64,000 bases of DNA, taken from NCBI RefSeq assembly GCF_022559625.1, contig NZ_CP042288.1:2552155-2616154 (forward strand), given 5' to 3'. The stretch is from Aquisalinus flavus. GTDB lineage: Bacteria; Pseudomonadota; Alphaproteobacteria; Caulobacterales; Parvularculaceae. Under the pieces are notes generated by a model. That model did no database searches and was not told where the DNA came from. It saw nothing but the letters and a program-made list of their open reading frames with translations. Position numbers and translations under genes: made by a program. Shown one piece after another: positions 53,488 to 63,962 of this stretch. The stretch's first letter is position 1. Every line of letters starts with the position of its first letter.

Positions 53488-53964
53488 TCAACTGGCGCAC
53501 ATCGTCTTGATCACGTCCTGCGCGGCGCGGGACCAGCCGGCGTCGGCGAGCAGCGGGCCCTTTTCCGCCAGCTCGAAATCGGCGAAATCGAAGCCGGGGG
53601 CGACGGTGCAGCCGACGAGCGCATAGTCCGCGCCAGGCGCGGGCCGTGCCCCGAACCAGGTGCCGGCGGGCACGACATGCTGGGGATGGTCCGGCGACAG
53701 CCGGGTGATGTGCACGTCGCCGTCGCGCAATTCGTGGATCAGCAGCGGCCCGCCCTCGTAGAAATGCCAGATCTCGTCCGAGGCGATCCGGTGCAGGTGC
53801 GAGACATTGCCCGACGCCAGCAGGAACAGGATCGCTGTCGAGGCTGCGCGCGGGCCATTAGGTGTGTCGACCGTGGTGTCGGCGCGATAGGTCTCGGCGA
53901 ACCAGCCGCCTTCGGGGTGCGGCTGGAGAGCGTAGTGGTCAATCAGACGGTCGAGGCCGGTCAC
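53488..53964 (-). CDS. DUF985/cupin_5 family protein
   Basis: A 158-residue cupin with the family pattern LQPHPEGGWFAETYRA, then the metal-type motif HLHRIASDEIWHFYEGGPL (His, Glu, His) and VPAGTWFGARPAPG. Function unknown. GTG 53964 starts one base after the stop of the upstream small membrane protein gene, so the two are coupled. Confidence 0.85.
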   Translation of the reverse strand: MTGLDRLIDHYALQPHPEGGWFAETYRADTTVDTPNGPRAASTAILFLLASGNVSHLHRIASDEIWHFYEGGPLLIHELRDGDVHITRLSPDHPQHVVPAGTWFGARPAPGADYALVGCTVAPGFDFADFELAEKGPLLADAGWSRAAQDVIKTMCAS

Positions 53965-53965
53965 G

Positions 53966-54328
53966 TCAGCCCTTGCGCCCGGCCAGCGCCGCCATGGCGA
54001 AGACGATCATCAGCCCGGTGAGCCCGGCAAGCGCGATCGTCAGCGCCAGATGGCCCGGCGGGGCGGGGCGGACGAGGAGCATCATCGCCGCAGCGCATAG
54101 CGCAGTGAACAGGGTGGCGAGGAGAGACCGCGCGACGGTCGGCGGGGCCGACGGCCTGACGACGATGAAGGTGACCAGCGCCACCACGGCAAAGAGGATG
54201 GCATAGCCCCAGCCGCCGGCCATGGAGGTGAGCAGGCCGCCGGCGACATGGCCGCCGATCGGGATTGCGTAGTAGAGGATCGCGACGATCGCCGCGAGGC
54301 AATAGGCGAAAAACAGAAAATAACGCAT
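53966..54328 (-). CDS. small four-helix membrane protein
   Basis: A 120-residue protein with about four hydrophobic helices (about 3-20, 30-55, 62-80, 90-113), no known domain. GGGGACG lies before ATG 54328; the upstream in-frame extension is Arg-rich and not supported. Coupled to the DUF985 gene by a one-base gap. Confidence 0.65.
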   Translation of the reverse strand: MRYFLFFAYCLAAIVAILYYAIPIGGHVAGGLLTSMAGGWGYAILFAVVALVTFIVVRPSAPPTVARSLLATLFTALCAAAMMLLVRPAPPGHLALTIALAGLTGLMIVFAMAALAGRKG

Positions 54329-54891
54329 TTGTTTCGTCCCCGTATCATTTCCGGCCTCCAGCCTAGCATGCCGCCCCTGCCCGCGCACCCCGCAATGCCC
54401 TCACGCCAGGCGGGCGGGCTCAGGGAAGGCGGGCTCAGGGAAGGCAGGCAATGGCGGCAGCGTTGAGCGGGACGTTACAGGGCGCAAAGCTGCGCGCGCG
54501 GGTCTCCACACCCGCCTCGCGCTGGGCGATTTCGTGATCGAGGCATCGGCAATGGGGCACATGGCCCGGCGGGGTGACGCTGTAGGCCTGATGCGGCAGG
54601 GGATGGGGCCAGTCGATCTCCATACGGACGGACGCGGCGCGGGCGGCCGCGCGCGGCGGCATCGAGGCGCTGGAGGCGGCGGGCGAGCCGGGGCGCATTG
54701 CGCCGGTCTCCGCCTGCCCCGGCATCCTCACCCGGCGTCCCCAGAGAGCATAGTAGGGTGCGCGGCGACGGAGATGAGTTTGTTTGAGTGCGTCGTTATG
54801 GGTTTTTGGCTTTCAGCGCTTGGACGGAGCAGTGGCGGTCTTCGGAAAGGGTGTTGGCGCTGGCTGCACTGACGTATCGCCCTTTACCCTG
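54329..54891. other. gap before ftsK with a tandem 15-bp repeat
   Basis: About 560 bases without a supported gene. A GGCGGGCTCAGGGAA unit occurs twice in tandem (54413-54442). A minus-strand frame of 98 codons (54435-54731) has a Pro/His/Cys-rich end (VTPPGHVPHCRCLDHEIAQR), but its first third is low-complexity Ala/Pro/Arg and no ribosome site or homology is evident, so I do not call it. Confidence 0.4.
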
Positions 54892-57330
54892 TCAGGCCGC
54901 GTCTTCGCCCAGCAGCACGTCGCGCTTGCCGGCGTGGTTGGCGGGGGAGATGACGCCTTCTTCTTCGAGTTTCTCGATCAGGGTCGCGGCGCGGTTATAG
55001 CCGATCGACAGGCGGCGCTGGATATAGGAAGTCGAGGCCTTGCGGTCGCGCACGACGATGGCGAGCGCCTGATCATAGAGCGCATCGCCGGACGATGTGT
55101 TGCCGCCGATCGACATGCCGTCCGCCCAGTCCGGATTCTCGCCATCCTCGTCGTCCTCGGTGACTTCCTGGACATAGTCCGGCGCGCCCTGTTTCTTCAA
55201 ATGGGCGACGACCTTTTCGACTTCCTCGTCGGAGACGAAGGCGCCGTGAACGCGGGTCAGGCGACCGCCGCCGGCCATGTAGAGCATGTCGCCCTGGCCG
55301 AGCAATTGCTCCGCCCCCTGATCACCCAGTATGGTGCGCGAGTCGATTTTCGATGTGACCTGGAAGGATATCCGTGTCGGAAAGTTCGCCTTGATCGTGC
55401 CGGTGATGACGTCGACCGACGGGCGCTGGGTCGCCATGATCAGGTGGATGCCGGCGGCCCGGGCCATCTGGGCCAGGCGCTGGACCATGCCCTCGATATC
55501 CTTGCCCGCGACCATCATCAGGTCGGCGACCTCGTCGATGACGACGACGATGAACGGCATGGTCTCGAAATCGAGTTCTTCGGTTTCGTAGACGGGTTCG
55601 CCCGTCTCCCTGTCATAGCCGGTATGAACGGTGCGCGAGAGAACCTCGCCGCGCTCCTCCGCCTCGCGGATACGCTCGTTGAAGCCGGAGATATTCCGCA
55701 CACCAACCTTGGACATTTTCTGATAGCGCTGCTCCATCTCGCGCACGGTCCATTTCAGCGCGACGACGGCCTTGCGCGGGTCGGTGACGACTGGCGCCAG
55801 AAGGTGTGGAATGCCCTCATAGACGGACAGTTCGAGCATTTTCGGGTCGACCATGATCAACTTGCACTGGTCCGGGGGCAGGCGATAGAGCAGCGACAGG
55901 ATCATGGTGTTGATCCCGACCGACTTGCCCGACCCGGTCGTCCCCGCGATCAGAAGGTGGGGCATGCGCGACAGATCGGCAAATTCCGGCTCGCCGCCGA
56001 TATTCTTGCCGAGCGACAGGGTCAGCGCGCCTTTCGCGTGCTCGAACTCGGTGGCGGAGACCATCTCGCGGAAGAACACCGTTTCGCGGTCGAGATTGGG
56101 CAGCTCGATGCCGATGGCGTTGCGGCCGGGCACGACGGCGACACGGCAGGCGACGGCGCTCATCGAGCGGGCGATATCGTCGGCGAGGTTGATGACACGG
56201 GAGGATTTGACGCCGGCGGCAGGCTCCAGCTCGTATAGCGTGACGACGGGACCGGGGCGGACATTGATGATCTCGCCGCGCACGCCGAAATCGGCGAGCA
56301 CCGTCTCCAGCATGCGGGCATTCTGTTCCAGCGCCTCGTCGGAGACGGCGATGCGGTCGCGATCGGTCGGTTTGGCCAGCAGGTTGAGCGGCGGGAGGCG
56401 GTAGGTGCCGGCGTCGAAGACCGGGAAGTCGGGCTGGACCTCGGCCGCTTCACGGCTCGACTTTGCCTTTTTCTTCTGGTTGCGGATGATCTTGCGCTTG
56501 ACCTCGTCAGAGACTTTGCTGCGCATGGCCGGGTCGGCAACGAGGCGGTCATCATCCTCGTGCCCGTCGCTGTCCCCGTCGTCGTCTTGAGCCTCGGCTG
56601 CGGCGGTGGCGTGGTATCCGGCCTCTTCCTCTTCATCGCGGCGATCGCGCATGACGAGGGCAGCGAGGGCCTCGATCTTCTCGCGGGCGGAATCCCAGAT
56701 CTCGAAGGCCGCTTCCAGCGCCAGGTCAATGTGCCAGCGCTCGACCCCGCAGGCGACGCAGGTCGCCCAGGTGGCAAGCGCCAGCCAGATCGCCCCGGCA
56801 AAGGCGACGGCCCCGGGAATGCCGACAAGCGCAAAGGGCCAGGTCAGCAGGGCAGACAGCGCGCCGCCGATCAGCCCGCCCATGGAGACGAGATAAGGCC
56901 AGTCTGCCGTCAGCGGCAGGCCTCCGGCAAAACCGGCCATGGCGAGGAAACCGATGATCCAGCAGCAGAACTTGGCCCAGGCGCTCAAGGGCGTCGCGTC
57001 TTCAGGTGCCCCGTGGCGCAGGCCGGACCAGCCCCAGACGATGAGCGTGACCGGCAGCAGGAGTGCGCCGCCGCCGAGCAGCTGCAGCAGGAAATCGGCC
57101 GTATTGGCGCCAACCGGCCCGGCGAGGTTCTGCACCGGGTTGCCGGTCGCGTTATTGAAGGTCGGATCATTGATCGAGAAGCTGGCGACCGCGAGCCAGC
57201 ACATAGCGGCGAGGAAGATCAGCGCCGCGCCGCCGCAGCGCACGATCAGGCCCTTGACCGCGTTGCCGGCACGGGCAAGCGCGGAAATTTCCGGTTCTGG
57301 CTGTATGGGTCGGCGGGCGGTGCGGCTCAT
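54892..57330 (-). CDS. ftsK: DNA translocase FtsK
   Basis: An 812-residue septal DNA translocase that clears chromosome dimers at division. Four N-terminal membrane helices (about 20-180) precede a short acidic linker (about 225-280), then the motor domain with Walker [17 protein letters not shown] (about residue 465) and Walker [19 protein letters not shown], and the C-terminal gamma winged helix ([20 protein letters not shown]) that reads KOPS sequences. The linker is shorter than in E. coli FtsK. Confidence 0.96.
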   Translation of the reverse strand: MSRTARRPIQPEPEISALARAGNAVKGLIVRCGGAALIFLAAMCWLAVASFSINDPTFNNATGNPVQNLAGPVGANTADFLLQLLGGGALLLPVTLIVWGWSGLRHGAPEDATPLSAWAKFCCWIIGFLAMAGFAGGLPLTADWPYLVSMGGLIGGALSALLTWPFALVGIPGAVAFAGAIWLALATWATCVACGVERWHIDLALEAAFEIWDSAREKIEALAALVMRDRRDEEEEAGYHATAAAEAQDDDGDSDGHEDDDRLVADPAMRSKVSDEVKRKIIRNQKKKAKSSREAAEVQPDFPVFDAGTYRLPPLNLLAKPTDRDRIAVSDEALEQNARMLETVLADFGVRGEIINVRPGPVVTLYELEPAAGVKSSRVINLADDIARSMSAVACRVAVVPGRNAIGIELPNLDRETVFFREMVSATEFEHAKGALTLSLGKNIGGEPEFADLSRMPHLLIAGTTGSGKSVGINTMILSLLYRLPPDQCKLIMVDPKMLELSVYEGIPHLLAPVVTDPRKAVVALKWTVREMEQRYQKMSKVGVRNISGFNERIREAEERGEVLSRTVHTGYDRETGEPVYETEELDFETMPFIVVVIDEVADLMMVAGKDIEGMVQRLAQMARAAGIHLIMATQRPSVDVITGTIKANFPTRISFQVTSKIDSRTILGDQGAEQLLGQGDMLYMAGGGRLTRVHGAFVSDEEVEKVVAHLKKQGAPDYVQEVTEDDEDGENPDWADGMSIGGNTSSGDALYDQALAIVVRDRKASTSYIQRRLSIGYNRAATLIEKLEEEGVISPANHAGKRDVLLGEDAA

Positions 57331-57484
57331 CGAAACGGTCGGTTACTTGCTCTGGTGTTTTACGCGAACTTGGTCTGAACGCACAGGCTGCCATGCGCTT
57401 TGCAAAGATTAGGTTAACGCCTGATTAAGCATTGCGCGAGACCGCATGACAATCGGGTAAGATCGGGCACAGCCGGAAGGCCGC

Positions 57485-57520
57485 AAAAAACCCGGCATCC
57501 ATGGCGGATGCCGGGTTTTT
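57485..57520. terminator. bidirectional terminator
   Basis: A 10-bp stem (CCCGGCATCC / GGATGCCGGG) with A6 before and T5 after. It lies between amt and ftsK, mainly serving amt on the minus strand. Confidence 0.9.
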
Positions 57521-57544
57521 GTTTTCCACAGCCGGGGCTTTGCG

Positions 57545-58864
57545 TTACCCGGCGCGGAATTCGGGGTAGGCCTCGAGGCCGAGCTCGGCCTTGTCGAGGC
57601 CGACCTGTTCATCCGCCTCGCTGGCGCGGATGCCGATGGTGAACTTCAGGATCACCCAGACCAGCGCCGAGACGATGGAGACGAACGCACCGATGGAGAC
57701 GACACCGATGATCTGCCAGCCGATATTGGTCCCGGCATTGGACAGCGGCACGATCAGTGTGCCCCAGATACCGCAGACGAGGTGGGCCGGGATGGCGCCG
57801 ACGACGTCGTCGATCTTCAGCTTGTCGAGCAGCGGCACGGCCAGACACACCAGGACACCGCCGACGGCACCGATGAAAGCAGCCTCCCAGATGACCGGGG
57901 CAAGCGGCTCTGCCGTGATCGAGACGAGACCGCCAATGGCGCCGTTCAGGGCCAGGGTCAGGTCGACTTTCTTGTACAGGAAGTGCGATGCGATCATCGC
58001 AGCGACCACGCCGGCGGCGGCGGCCGTGTTGGTGTTCACGAAGATCGTGGCAACGGCGATGATGTCGTCAGCCGTACCGGCGGCAAGCTGCGAGCCGCCA
58101 TTGAAGCCGAACCAGCCGAGCCACAGGATGAAGGTGCCGAGCGTAGCGAGCGGCAGGTTGGAGCCGGGCATCGCACTGACCTTGCCGTCCATGTATTTGC
58201 CAAGACGCGGGCCGAGGATGATCGCGCCCATCAGCGCGGCCCAGCCACCGGTGGAGTGCACCAGCGTAGAGCCGGCGAAGTCCGAGAAGCCGCCAGCTGC
58301 AAGCCAGCCGCCGCCCCATTGCCAGCCGGCCTGGATCGGGTAGATGAAGCCGGTCAGCGCCGCAGTGAAGATCAGGAAGGGCAGCAGCTTGATGCGCTCG
58401 GCCAGCGTGCCGGAGACGATCGAGGCTGCCGTGGCGACGAAGACCATCTGGAAGTACCAGTCTGAATGGGCGGCATAGCCGACGGCGATCTGTTCGACCG
58501 CGGAGCCTTGATCGTCGCTCATCCACAGGAAGAAGTCGGTGGTGATGAAGCCGCCTTCCGACACGCCATAGATGAAGTCGTAGCCGAACAGCCAGACCAT
58601 CAGCCCGGCAATGGAATACAGCGAGATGTTCTTCAGACAGATCGTCGCCGCGTTCTTGGAGCGGACCATGCCGACCTCGAGCATGCAGAACCCGGCGGCC
58701 ATGAACATGACCACCATGCCGGAAATCAGGAACAGTATCGAGTTGAAGACGAATGCCGAAGTGTCGGTCGCGGGCTGGATTTCCTGCGCCATGGCACCGC
58801 TGGCCAAGGCCATGCCGAGCATGGACGCGACGCCGCCGGCAATCAGATGTCTGGTTAACTTCAT
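57545..58864 (-). CDS. amt: ammonium transporter
   Basis: A 439-residue Amt/MEP/Rh protein with eleven membrane helices after a cleavable N-terminus (AMAQEIQP). Conserved parts are DFAGSTLVHSTGGWAALMGA and LVCGIWGTLIVPLSN, with the twin histidines and gating Phe of the family. Usually a glnK gene precedes amt; here it is absent and a divergent porin gene faces it. That neighbour is a recurring Amt partner in proteobacteria. Confidence 0.95.
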   Translation of the reverse strand: MKLTRHLIAGGVASMLGMALASGAMAQEIQPATDTSAFVFNSILFLISGMVVMFMAAGFCMLEVGMVRSKNAATICLKNISLYSIAGLMVWLFGYDFIYGVSEGGFITTDFFLWMSDDQGSAVEQIAVGYAAHSDWYFQMVFVATAASIVSGTLAERIKLLPFLIFTAALTGFIYPIQAGWQWGGGWLAAGGFSDFAGSTLVHSTGGWAALMGAIILGPRLGKYMDGKVSAMPGSNLPLATLGTFILWLGWFGFNGGSQLAAGTADDIIAVATIFVNTNTAAAAGVVAAMIASHFLYKKVDLTLALNGAIGGLVSITAEPLAPVIWEAAFIGAVGGVLVCLAVPLLDKLKIDDVVGAIPAHLVCGIWGTLIVPLSNAGTNIGWQIIGVVSIGAFVSIVSALVWVILKFTIGIRASEADEQVGLDKAELGLEAYPEFRAG

Positions 58865-59206
58865 GAGAATAAACCCTCGTCGGTGTTATTGTTTTTCGGG
58901 CTTTTGCCGCCCGTCACTCGAAAGTGTCATCCTATTGTCATTCGAAACGGGAGGCAACACGAAACCTTGTGCATTGCAGCAACAAATTTCTATTTTCTGC
59001 TCTGAATCGCATTATACTAGCATTTAATTTCATTCAACGCCCCGGCAGTAGCACTAATTGTTGCATTGACGTCACAGCGCGGGCCGGATTTTACAGTTTT
59101 GTAAAAAAGGCGTTGATTTCGCAACGCAGCAATTTTAGGCATTTTATGTCACGTATGGAGGGGCCGAGGCAATTCCATATCAAGAGAGGTAACAAGGAGA
59201 TAGTTA
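58865..59206. other. divergent control region between amt and torF-like porin
   Basis: About 340 AT-rich bases containing a TTTTACA-GTTT-TGTAAAA inverted repeat (59089-59106) and several ATTG/CAAT repeats. Divergent promoters are expected. I looked for a sigma-54 (TGGCAC-N5-TTGCA) element and found no convincing match. Confidence 0.4.
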
Positions 59207-59911
59207 ATGCTCAAGAAATTGATGATCAGTGCAGCAGCGCTGTGCGTAGCCGCCCCGGCAGCCCTGTCGACGGCATCCGCCCAAGAAGTCGGCGTATCCG
59301 CGTCGATTGACTACGTATCGCAGTATGTCTTCCGCGGCTACGGTCTCGCCGAAGGCGCGATCCAGCCGGGCGTCGAGCTGTCCTATGGCGGCCTATATGG
59401 CGGTGTCTGGTATTCCGCCCCGGTCGAGAACGACGAATTCTACCTGGAAGAGACGGATTTCTATGTCGGCTACGGCTTTGCCCTGTCCGAGACGATTTCC
59501 GCTGATGTCGGCGTCACGGCCTACACCTATTCCGACGATGTCGACACGACGACGGAAGTATATGGCGGCCTGTCCTTCGACGCACCGCTGGCGCCGTCTG
59601 TCTATGCCTATTACGATTTCGACCTGGAAATCTTCACGCTGGAAGGCTCCGGCGGGTATTCCTGGCCGCTGGCTGAAGCCACCAGCCTCGATCTCGGCTT
59701 CGCCGCCGGCTTCGCCCAGGGCGACGATGTCGATTGGCAATATGCGTCTGTCGGTCTTGCCGTCAGCCAGGCCTTCTCTGAATTCGTCAGCGGTTATGCA
59801 GGCATCAATGCCGGCGTGAACTCCGAAGACGGCTTCATCGACGATATCGAGATGGGCGAATTCGAATCGACCGGCATCTGGGCTGGCGTCGGCCTCTCCT
59901 TCTCGAACTAA
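59207..59911 (+). CDS. TorF-family putative porin (Gcw_chp domain)
   Basis: A 234-residue outer-membrane protein with a signal peptide (cleavage near ASAQE) and a beta-barrel of the TIGR02001/TorF type: VSASIDYVSQYVFRGYGLAE, PGVELSYGGLYGGVWYS and a final GVGLSFSN. AAGGAG precedes ATG 59207. Members are often found beside ammonium transporters and nitrogen regulators, as here; the passenger is unknown. Confidence 0.88.
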   Translation: MLKKLMISAAALCVAAPAALSTASAQEVGVSASIDYVSQYVFRGYGLAEGAIQPGVELSYGGLYGGVWYSAPVENDEFYLEETDFYVGYGFALSETISADVGVTAYTYSDDVDTTTEVYGGLSFDAPLAPSVYAYYDFDLEIFTLEGSGGYSWPLAEATSLDLGFAAGFAQGDDVDWQYASVGLAVSQAFSEFVSGYAGINAGVNSEDGFIDDIEMGEFESTGIWAGVGLSFSN

Positions 59912-59986
59912 GACCTTTTCCTTTAGCGGGGAAGATCGGCCACGCCTGTCGGGGGATGGAGTGGCCTTAATCTGAGAGAGTGAAAG

Positions 59987-60014
59987 CGCCCTGCCTTGCG
60001 GCAGGGCGTTTTTT
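59987..60014 (+). terminator. terminator of the porin gene
   Basis: A 9-bp stem (CGCCCTGCC / GGCAGGGCG, TTGC loop) followed by six T residues. Confidence 0.9.
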
Positions 60015-60097
60015 CGTTGTGGTGTTCGCAGCCACCGGGCGGGCCTGCACACAATGTCGCGCTCGACCCGGCGGCAAAGCCCGCCTATGTTCAGCCC

Positions 60098-61333
60098 ATG
60101 GAAAAGAATGCGGATATCATCGTCGCCGGTGGCGGCCTCGGCGGCAGCCTCGCGGCGCTGGCACTCGCCCATCAGGGCTTTACCGTATGCCTGGTCGATG
60201 CGGCCCCGCCAGCGCAGAAAACCCTGCCCGATTTCGACGGGCGCACGACCGCGCTTGCCTATGCCTCGACCCGCCTGTTCCGGCGACTGGGCCTGTGGCA
60301 CGCGCTCGCGCCCGAGGCCGGGCCGATCAGGGATATCCTCGTCACCGACGGCCGCCCGGCGGACCGCTTCCGCAAGGGCCATCAGGCATCGGGCTTCCTG
60401 CATTTCGATTCGACCGAACTGGCGGAGAACACGCCGCTTGGCTGGATCGTCGAGAACCGGCGCCTGCGCCAGGTGATGCATGACGCGCTGGAGGCAAGCG
60501 ATGCGATCAGGGTCATCGCCCCGGCAATGATCGGCGCGGTCGAAACGGGTCCGGCCGCCGTCACCGTGCCGCTCGACACCGGCGAGACACTGACCGCGAG
60601 CCTGCTGGTCGCCGCCGATGGCCGCCGCTCGCCCCTGCGCGAACGTGCCGGCATCCGCACGCTCGGCTGGTCCTATCCGCAGACCGGAATCGTGTGCACC
60701 GTCGCCCATGAGAAGGATCACCTCGGCATCGCGCAGGAATTCTTCCTGCCCTCCGGGCCGTTTGCGATCCTGCCGATGACCGGGAGGCGGTCATCGCTGG
60801 TATGGACGGAAAAGGCCGATCGCGCCGGGTCTTTCCTGGCCCTCGGCGATGAGGATTTCACCGCCGAGATCGCAAAGCGCTTCGGGCCCTATCTCGGCGC
60901 GCTGTCACTGGATGGGCCGCGCTGGTCCTATCCCCTCGCCTTTCACCTGGCGACGAAGTTTTACGGCGAGCGCATGGCGCTGGTCGGCGATGCCGCCCAT
61001 GGCATCCACCCGATCGCGGGCCAGGGCTATAATCTCGGGGTCAAGGATATCGCCGCGCTGTGCGACGTGCTGGCCGAACATCGCGGTGCCGGGCTCGATA
61101 TCGGCCATGGCTCGGCGCTCGCGCAGTATGACCGTTGGCGCCAGTTCGACAGTGCCAGCCTCGCCTTCGGCACCGATGTGCTGAACCGGCTGTTCTCCAA
61201 CGACAACCCGGCCCTGCGGCTCGCGCGCTCGACCGGCATCGGCCTCGTCAACAGGATCGACCCGTTGCGCAATTTTTTCATGAAACAGGCAGGCGCGGAT
61301 CTCGGCACGCTGCCGAGCCTGATGCAGCCCTGA
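60098..61333 (+). CDS. ubiH: UbiH/UbiF-type FAD monooxygenase
   Basis: A 411-residue class A flavin monooxygenase. Motifs are IIVAGGGLGGSLAALALA (Rossmann GxGxxG), ADGRRSPLRERAG (DG motif) and GDAAHGIHPIAGQGYNLG (GD motif). The family hydroxylates the aromatic ring in ubiquinone synthesis; the exact step (UbiH, UbiF, UbiL) is unresolved. ATG 60098 precedes the Rossmann motif by a short leader. Confidence 0.88.
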   Translation: MEKNADIIVAGGGLGGSLAALALAHQGFTVCLVDAAPPAQKTLPDFDGRTTALAYASTRLFRRLGLWHALAPEAGPIRDILVTDGRPADRFRKGHQASGFLHFDSTELAENTPLGWIVENRRLRQVMHDALEASDAIRVIAPAMIGAVETGPAAVTVPLDTGETLTASLLVAADGRRSPLRERAGIRTLGWSYPQTGIVCTVAHEKDHLGIAQEFFLPSGPFAILPMTGRRSSLVWTEKADRAGSFLALGDEDFTAEIAKRFGPYLGALSLDGPRWSYPLAFHLATKFYGERMALVGDAAHGIHPIAGQGYNLGVKDIAALCDVLAEHRGAGLDIGHGSALAQYDRWRQFDSASLAFGTDVLNRLFSNDNPALRLARSTGIGLVNRIDPLRNFFMKQAGADLGTLPSLMQP

Positions 61334-61338
61334 CAGGC

Positions 61339-61884
61339 CTATCCGGCCCGTCCATCCAGGACCAGCCTGTCACCGCGAAAGGACACTTCCCCGAACTGCG
61401 ACAACACATTCATGCCGAGCAGGTTCGTTGCCAGCGCCTCGTCGGGCAGGATGAAGGCCTCGACATTCCGGATACGGACGGTGCCGATGGTAAGCTCGCG
61501 CACCTCGGCAGCAGCCGCCTTGACCGTGCCATTGGCCGTCGAGACCGTGTAGATGTAATCGTCCCGGCGCGGATAGATGCCGGCCTTGCGGGCATCGCTT
61601 TCGCGCAGGGCCAGCATGCTCGCACCGGTGTCAATCAGCACAGGCACGTCGGCATAGTTCAGCTTCACATTGGTGCGGAAATGGCCGTCGCGGCCCTTGG
61701 CGATCACGATAGCCGGACCGCCGGTCGCGACAGGACCCGCCGTTGCCGACATCATGACCGGGCGATGGCTCACGCCCGCCCTGTCGTCCTCTCCAGTCAA
61801 GGGCCCGTCACCAGCCTCGAAAAGAGAGATACCGGCGGCGATGACGAAGCCGACAAACAGCACGGCGGCGAGTTGTTTGAGCAT
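61339..61884 (-). CDS. retropepsin-like aspartic protease (clan AA, TIGR02281)
   Basis: A 181-residue single-domain aspartic protease with an N-terminal membrane anchor (about 5-22). The active site is VLIDTGASMLALRES, and the terminal conserved part is NLLGMNVLSQFGEVSF. It should act as a dimer in the periplasm. Its substrate is unknown. It converges with ubiH with a five-base gap between stops. Confidence 0.88.
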   Translation of the reverse strand: MLKQLAAVLFVGFVIAAGISLFEAGDGPLTGEDDRAGVSHRPVMMSATAGPVATGGPAIVIAKGRDGHFRTNVKLNYADVPVLIDTGASMLALRESDARKAGIYPRRDDYIYTVSTANGTVKAAAAEVRELTIGTVRIRNVEAFILPDEALATNLLGMNVLSQFGEVSFRGDRLVLDGRAG

Positions 61885-61971
61885 GGTTGAGCCTCCGCAC
61901 AGCAGTGATCCTGCGCGCGATGATGGCGCAAAGGCATGAAAATCCGGGTAAGGAACAAGGTTAAGACTCGC

Positions 61972-62781
61972 TTAAAGGCCGAGCACGTCGCGCATGGAAT
62001 AAAGCCCCGGCTCGCGCCCGGCGATCCAGCCCGCCGCGGTCACCGCACCGCGGGCGAACACCGCCCGGTCGAGCGCCTTGTGCGACAGGCTGATGACTTC
62101 CTCGTCGCTGCCGAGCAGGACCTCGTGCTCGCCGACGATACCGCCAGCCCTTGTGACGGAAAAGCCGATGGCCCCGTCGGGCCGCTCGCCGGTCTGGCCC
62201 TCGCGGGCATAGACCGCCTTGTCCTTCAGGGTGACACCGCGGCCTCTGGCCGCCGCCTCGCCCAGCATCAGCGCCGTGCCGGAGGGGGCATCCTTCTTGT
62301 GGCGGTGATGGGCTTCGTGGATCTCGATATCGTAGCCGGGGCCCAGTGCCGCGGCAGCCTGCTCGACCAGAAGGGTCAGCAGGTTGATGCCGAGGCTCAT
62401 ATTGCCGGCCTTGACGATGGCGATCTTCTCCGCCGCCTGACGGATCCGGTCTTCCTGCTCCGGCGTGAACCCGGTCGTGCCGATGACCATGGCGATCTTG
62501 CGCGGCACGCAGTCGTCGAGCAGGGCAATGGTATAGTCCGGACAGGTAAAGTCGATGACAGCGTCGGGCAGGCCATTGAACTCTGCCACCGTCGCAGTGA
62601 CCGGAACATCCTGTGCCCTGTCATCCGCATCGGTCATGGAGATCGACGACCCGGCAAGGTCGTCATCGGCGCGTACGGTGCCGCCGCCCAGCGTCAGCTG
62701 CTGGCTGTGCAGGACCAGCTGCGCGATCTGGCGGCCCATGCGGCCCCTGATGCCGGCGACAATGACATTGGGCGATGACAT
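61972..62781 (-). CDS. dapB: 4-hydroxy-tetrahydrodipicolinate reductase
   Basis: A 269-residue enzyme of lysine and diaminopimelate synthesis. Motifs are VIVAGIRGRMGRQIAQLV (nucleotide binding) and EIHEAHHRHKKDAPSGTALM (catalytic His pair and Lys). Its start overlaps the dnaJ stop by one base (TGATG). Confidence 0.95.
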   Translation of the reverse strand: MSSPNVIVAGIRGRMGRQIAQLVLHSQQLTLGGGTVRADDDLAGSSISMTDADDRAQDVPVTATVAEFNGLPDAVIDFTCPDYTIALLDDCVPRKIAMVIGTTGFTPEQEDRIRQAAEKIAIVKAGNMSLGINLLTLLVEQAAAALGPGYDIEIHEAHHRHKKDAPSGTALMLGEAAARGRGVTLKDKAVYAREGQTGERPDGAIGFSVTRAGGIVGEHEVLLGSDEEVISLSHKALDRAVFARGAVTAAGWIAGREPGLYSMRDVLGL

Positions 62782-63962
62782 CAGGACGGGTCCTTCATCG
62801 TGGCCCAGAAATCCTTGGCCTTTTCGAAGAAGTTCTTCGATTCCGGGCAGCGGTCATCGCCGCCCTCGCGGCAGAATTCCTGCAGCAATTCGCGCTGGCG
62901 CGGGGTCAGGTCGACCGGCGTTTCCACATGCAGCTCAACGATCATGTCGCCGCGCCCCTTGCGGCGCAGCATGGTCATGCCCTTGCCGCGCAGGCGGAAT
63001 TTCTTGCCCGACTGGCTGCCCGGCGGGATTTTCAGCTTCACGCGCCCGCCATCGATGACAGGCGCCTCGATCTCGCCGCCCAGCGCCGCCGTGGTCATCG
63101 GCACATGGGCCATGCAGTAAAGCTCGGGGCCGTCGCGCTCGAACAGCTCGTGATCGGTGACCGAAACGAACAGGTAAAGGTCGCCGAACGGGCCGCCGCG
63201 CACGCCGGCCTCGCCTTCGCCGGCAAGGCGGATGCGGGTGCCGTCCTCAACGCCTGCCGGGATCTCGATCTGCAGGGTCCGGTCCTTGCGCACGCGGCCC
63301 TGGCCGTTACAGGCCTTGCACGGATCGGTGATGACCTGGCCGCGGCCGGAACAGGTCGGGCAGGTGCGCTCGACGGTGAAGAAGCCCTGCTGGGCGCGCA
63401 CGCGGCCAACGCCGCCACAGGTGACGCAGGTGGTCGGGCCGGAGCCCGGTTCCGCGCCGGAGCCTTCGCACACCTCGCAGGCCTCTGACGAGGGCACGGT
63501 GATCGTCTGCTTCTTGCCCTCGAAGGCGTCGCGCAGGGAGATCGTCATTTCGTGTTTCAGGTCGGCGCCGCGGCCGGGACTGCGGCGCTGGCCGCCGGCA
63601 CCGCGCTGGCCGCCCATGAACTCGCCGAAGATATCGTCGAAAATGTCGGAAAAGGCACCGGCACCGAAGCCCTGTGCGCCGCCGCCAAAGCCGCCACCCA
63701 TGCCGCCTGGATTGCCGCCCATTCCTCCGGCGCCGCCATTCTTGAAGGTAGCATGGCCGAACCGGTCATAGGCGGCGCGTTTCTGGTCGTTGGAGAGAAC
63801 CTCGTAGGCCTCGCCGATTTCCTTGAACTTGGCCTCGGCCTCGGCGTCACCCGGATTTCGGTCGGGGTGATATTTCATGGCGAGCTTGCGATAGGCAGAC
63901 TTGATCGTCGGCCCGTCGGCATCCTTCGCCACCCCCAGCATTGAGTAAAAATCCTGCGCCAT
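62781..63962 (-). CDS. dnaJ: chaperone DnaJ
   Basis: A 393-residue Hsp40. The J domain (1-70) has [16 protein letters not shown] with the HPD motif. A Gly/Phe-rich linker (about 75-135) and four CxxCxGxG zinc-finger repeats ([32 protein letters not shown]) follow, then the substrate-binding domains. dnaK, its usual upstream neighbour, would lie just past the window. Confidence 0.97.
   Translation of the reverse strand: MAQDFYSMLGVAKDADGPTIKSAYRKLAMKYHPDRNPGDAEAEAKFKEIGEAYEVLSNDQKRAAYDRFGHATFKNGGAGGMGGNPGGMGGGFGGGAQGFGAGAFSDIFDDIFGEFMGGQRGAGGQRRSPGRGADLKHEMTISLRDAFEGKKQTITVPSSEACEVCEGSGAEPGSGPTTCVTCGGVGRVRAQQGFFTVERTCPTCSGRGQVITDPCKACNGQGRVRKDRTLQIEIPAGVEDGTRIRLAGEGEAGVRGGPFGDLYLFVSVTDHELFERDGPELYCMAHVPMTTAALGGEIEAPVIDGGRVKLKIPPGSQSGKKFRLRGKGMTMLRRKGRGDMIVELHVETPVDLTPRQRELLQEFCREGGDDRCPESKNFFEKAKDFWATMKDPS

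Noticed and set aside
54435-54731. 98-codon minus-strand frame before ftsK
   Set aside because: Low-complexity first third, no ribosome site and no homology; left as part of the gap.
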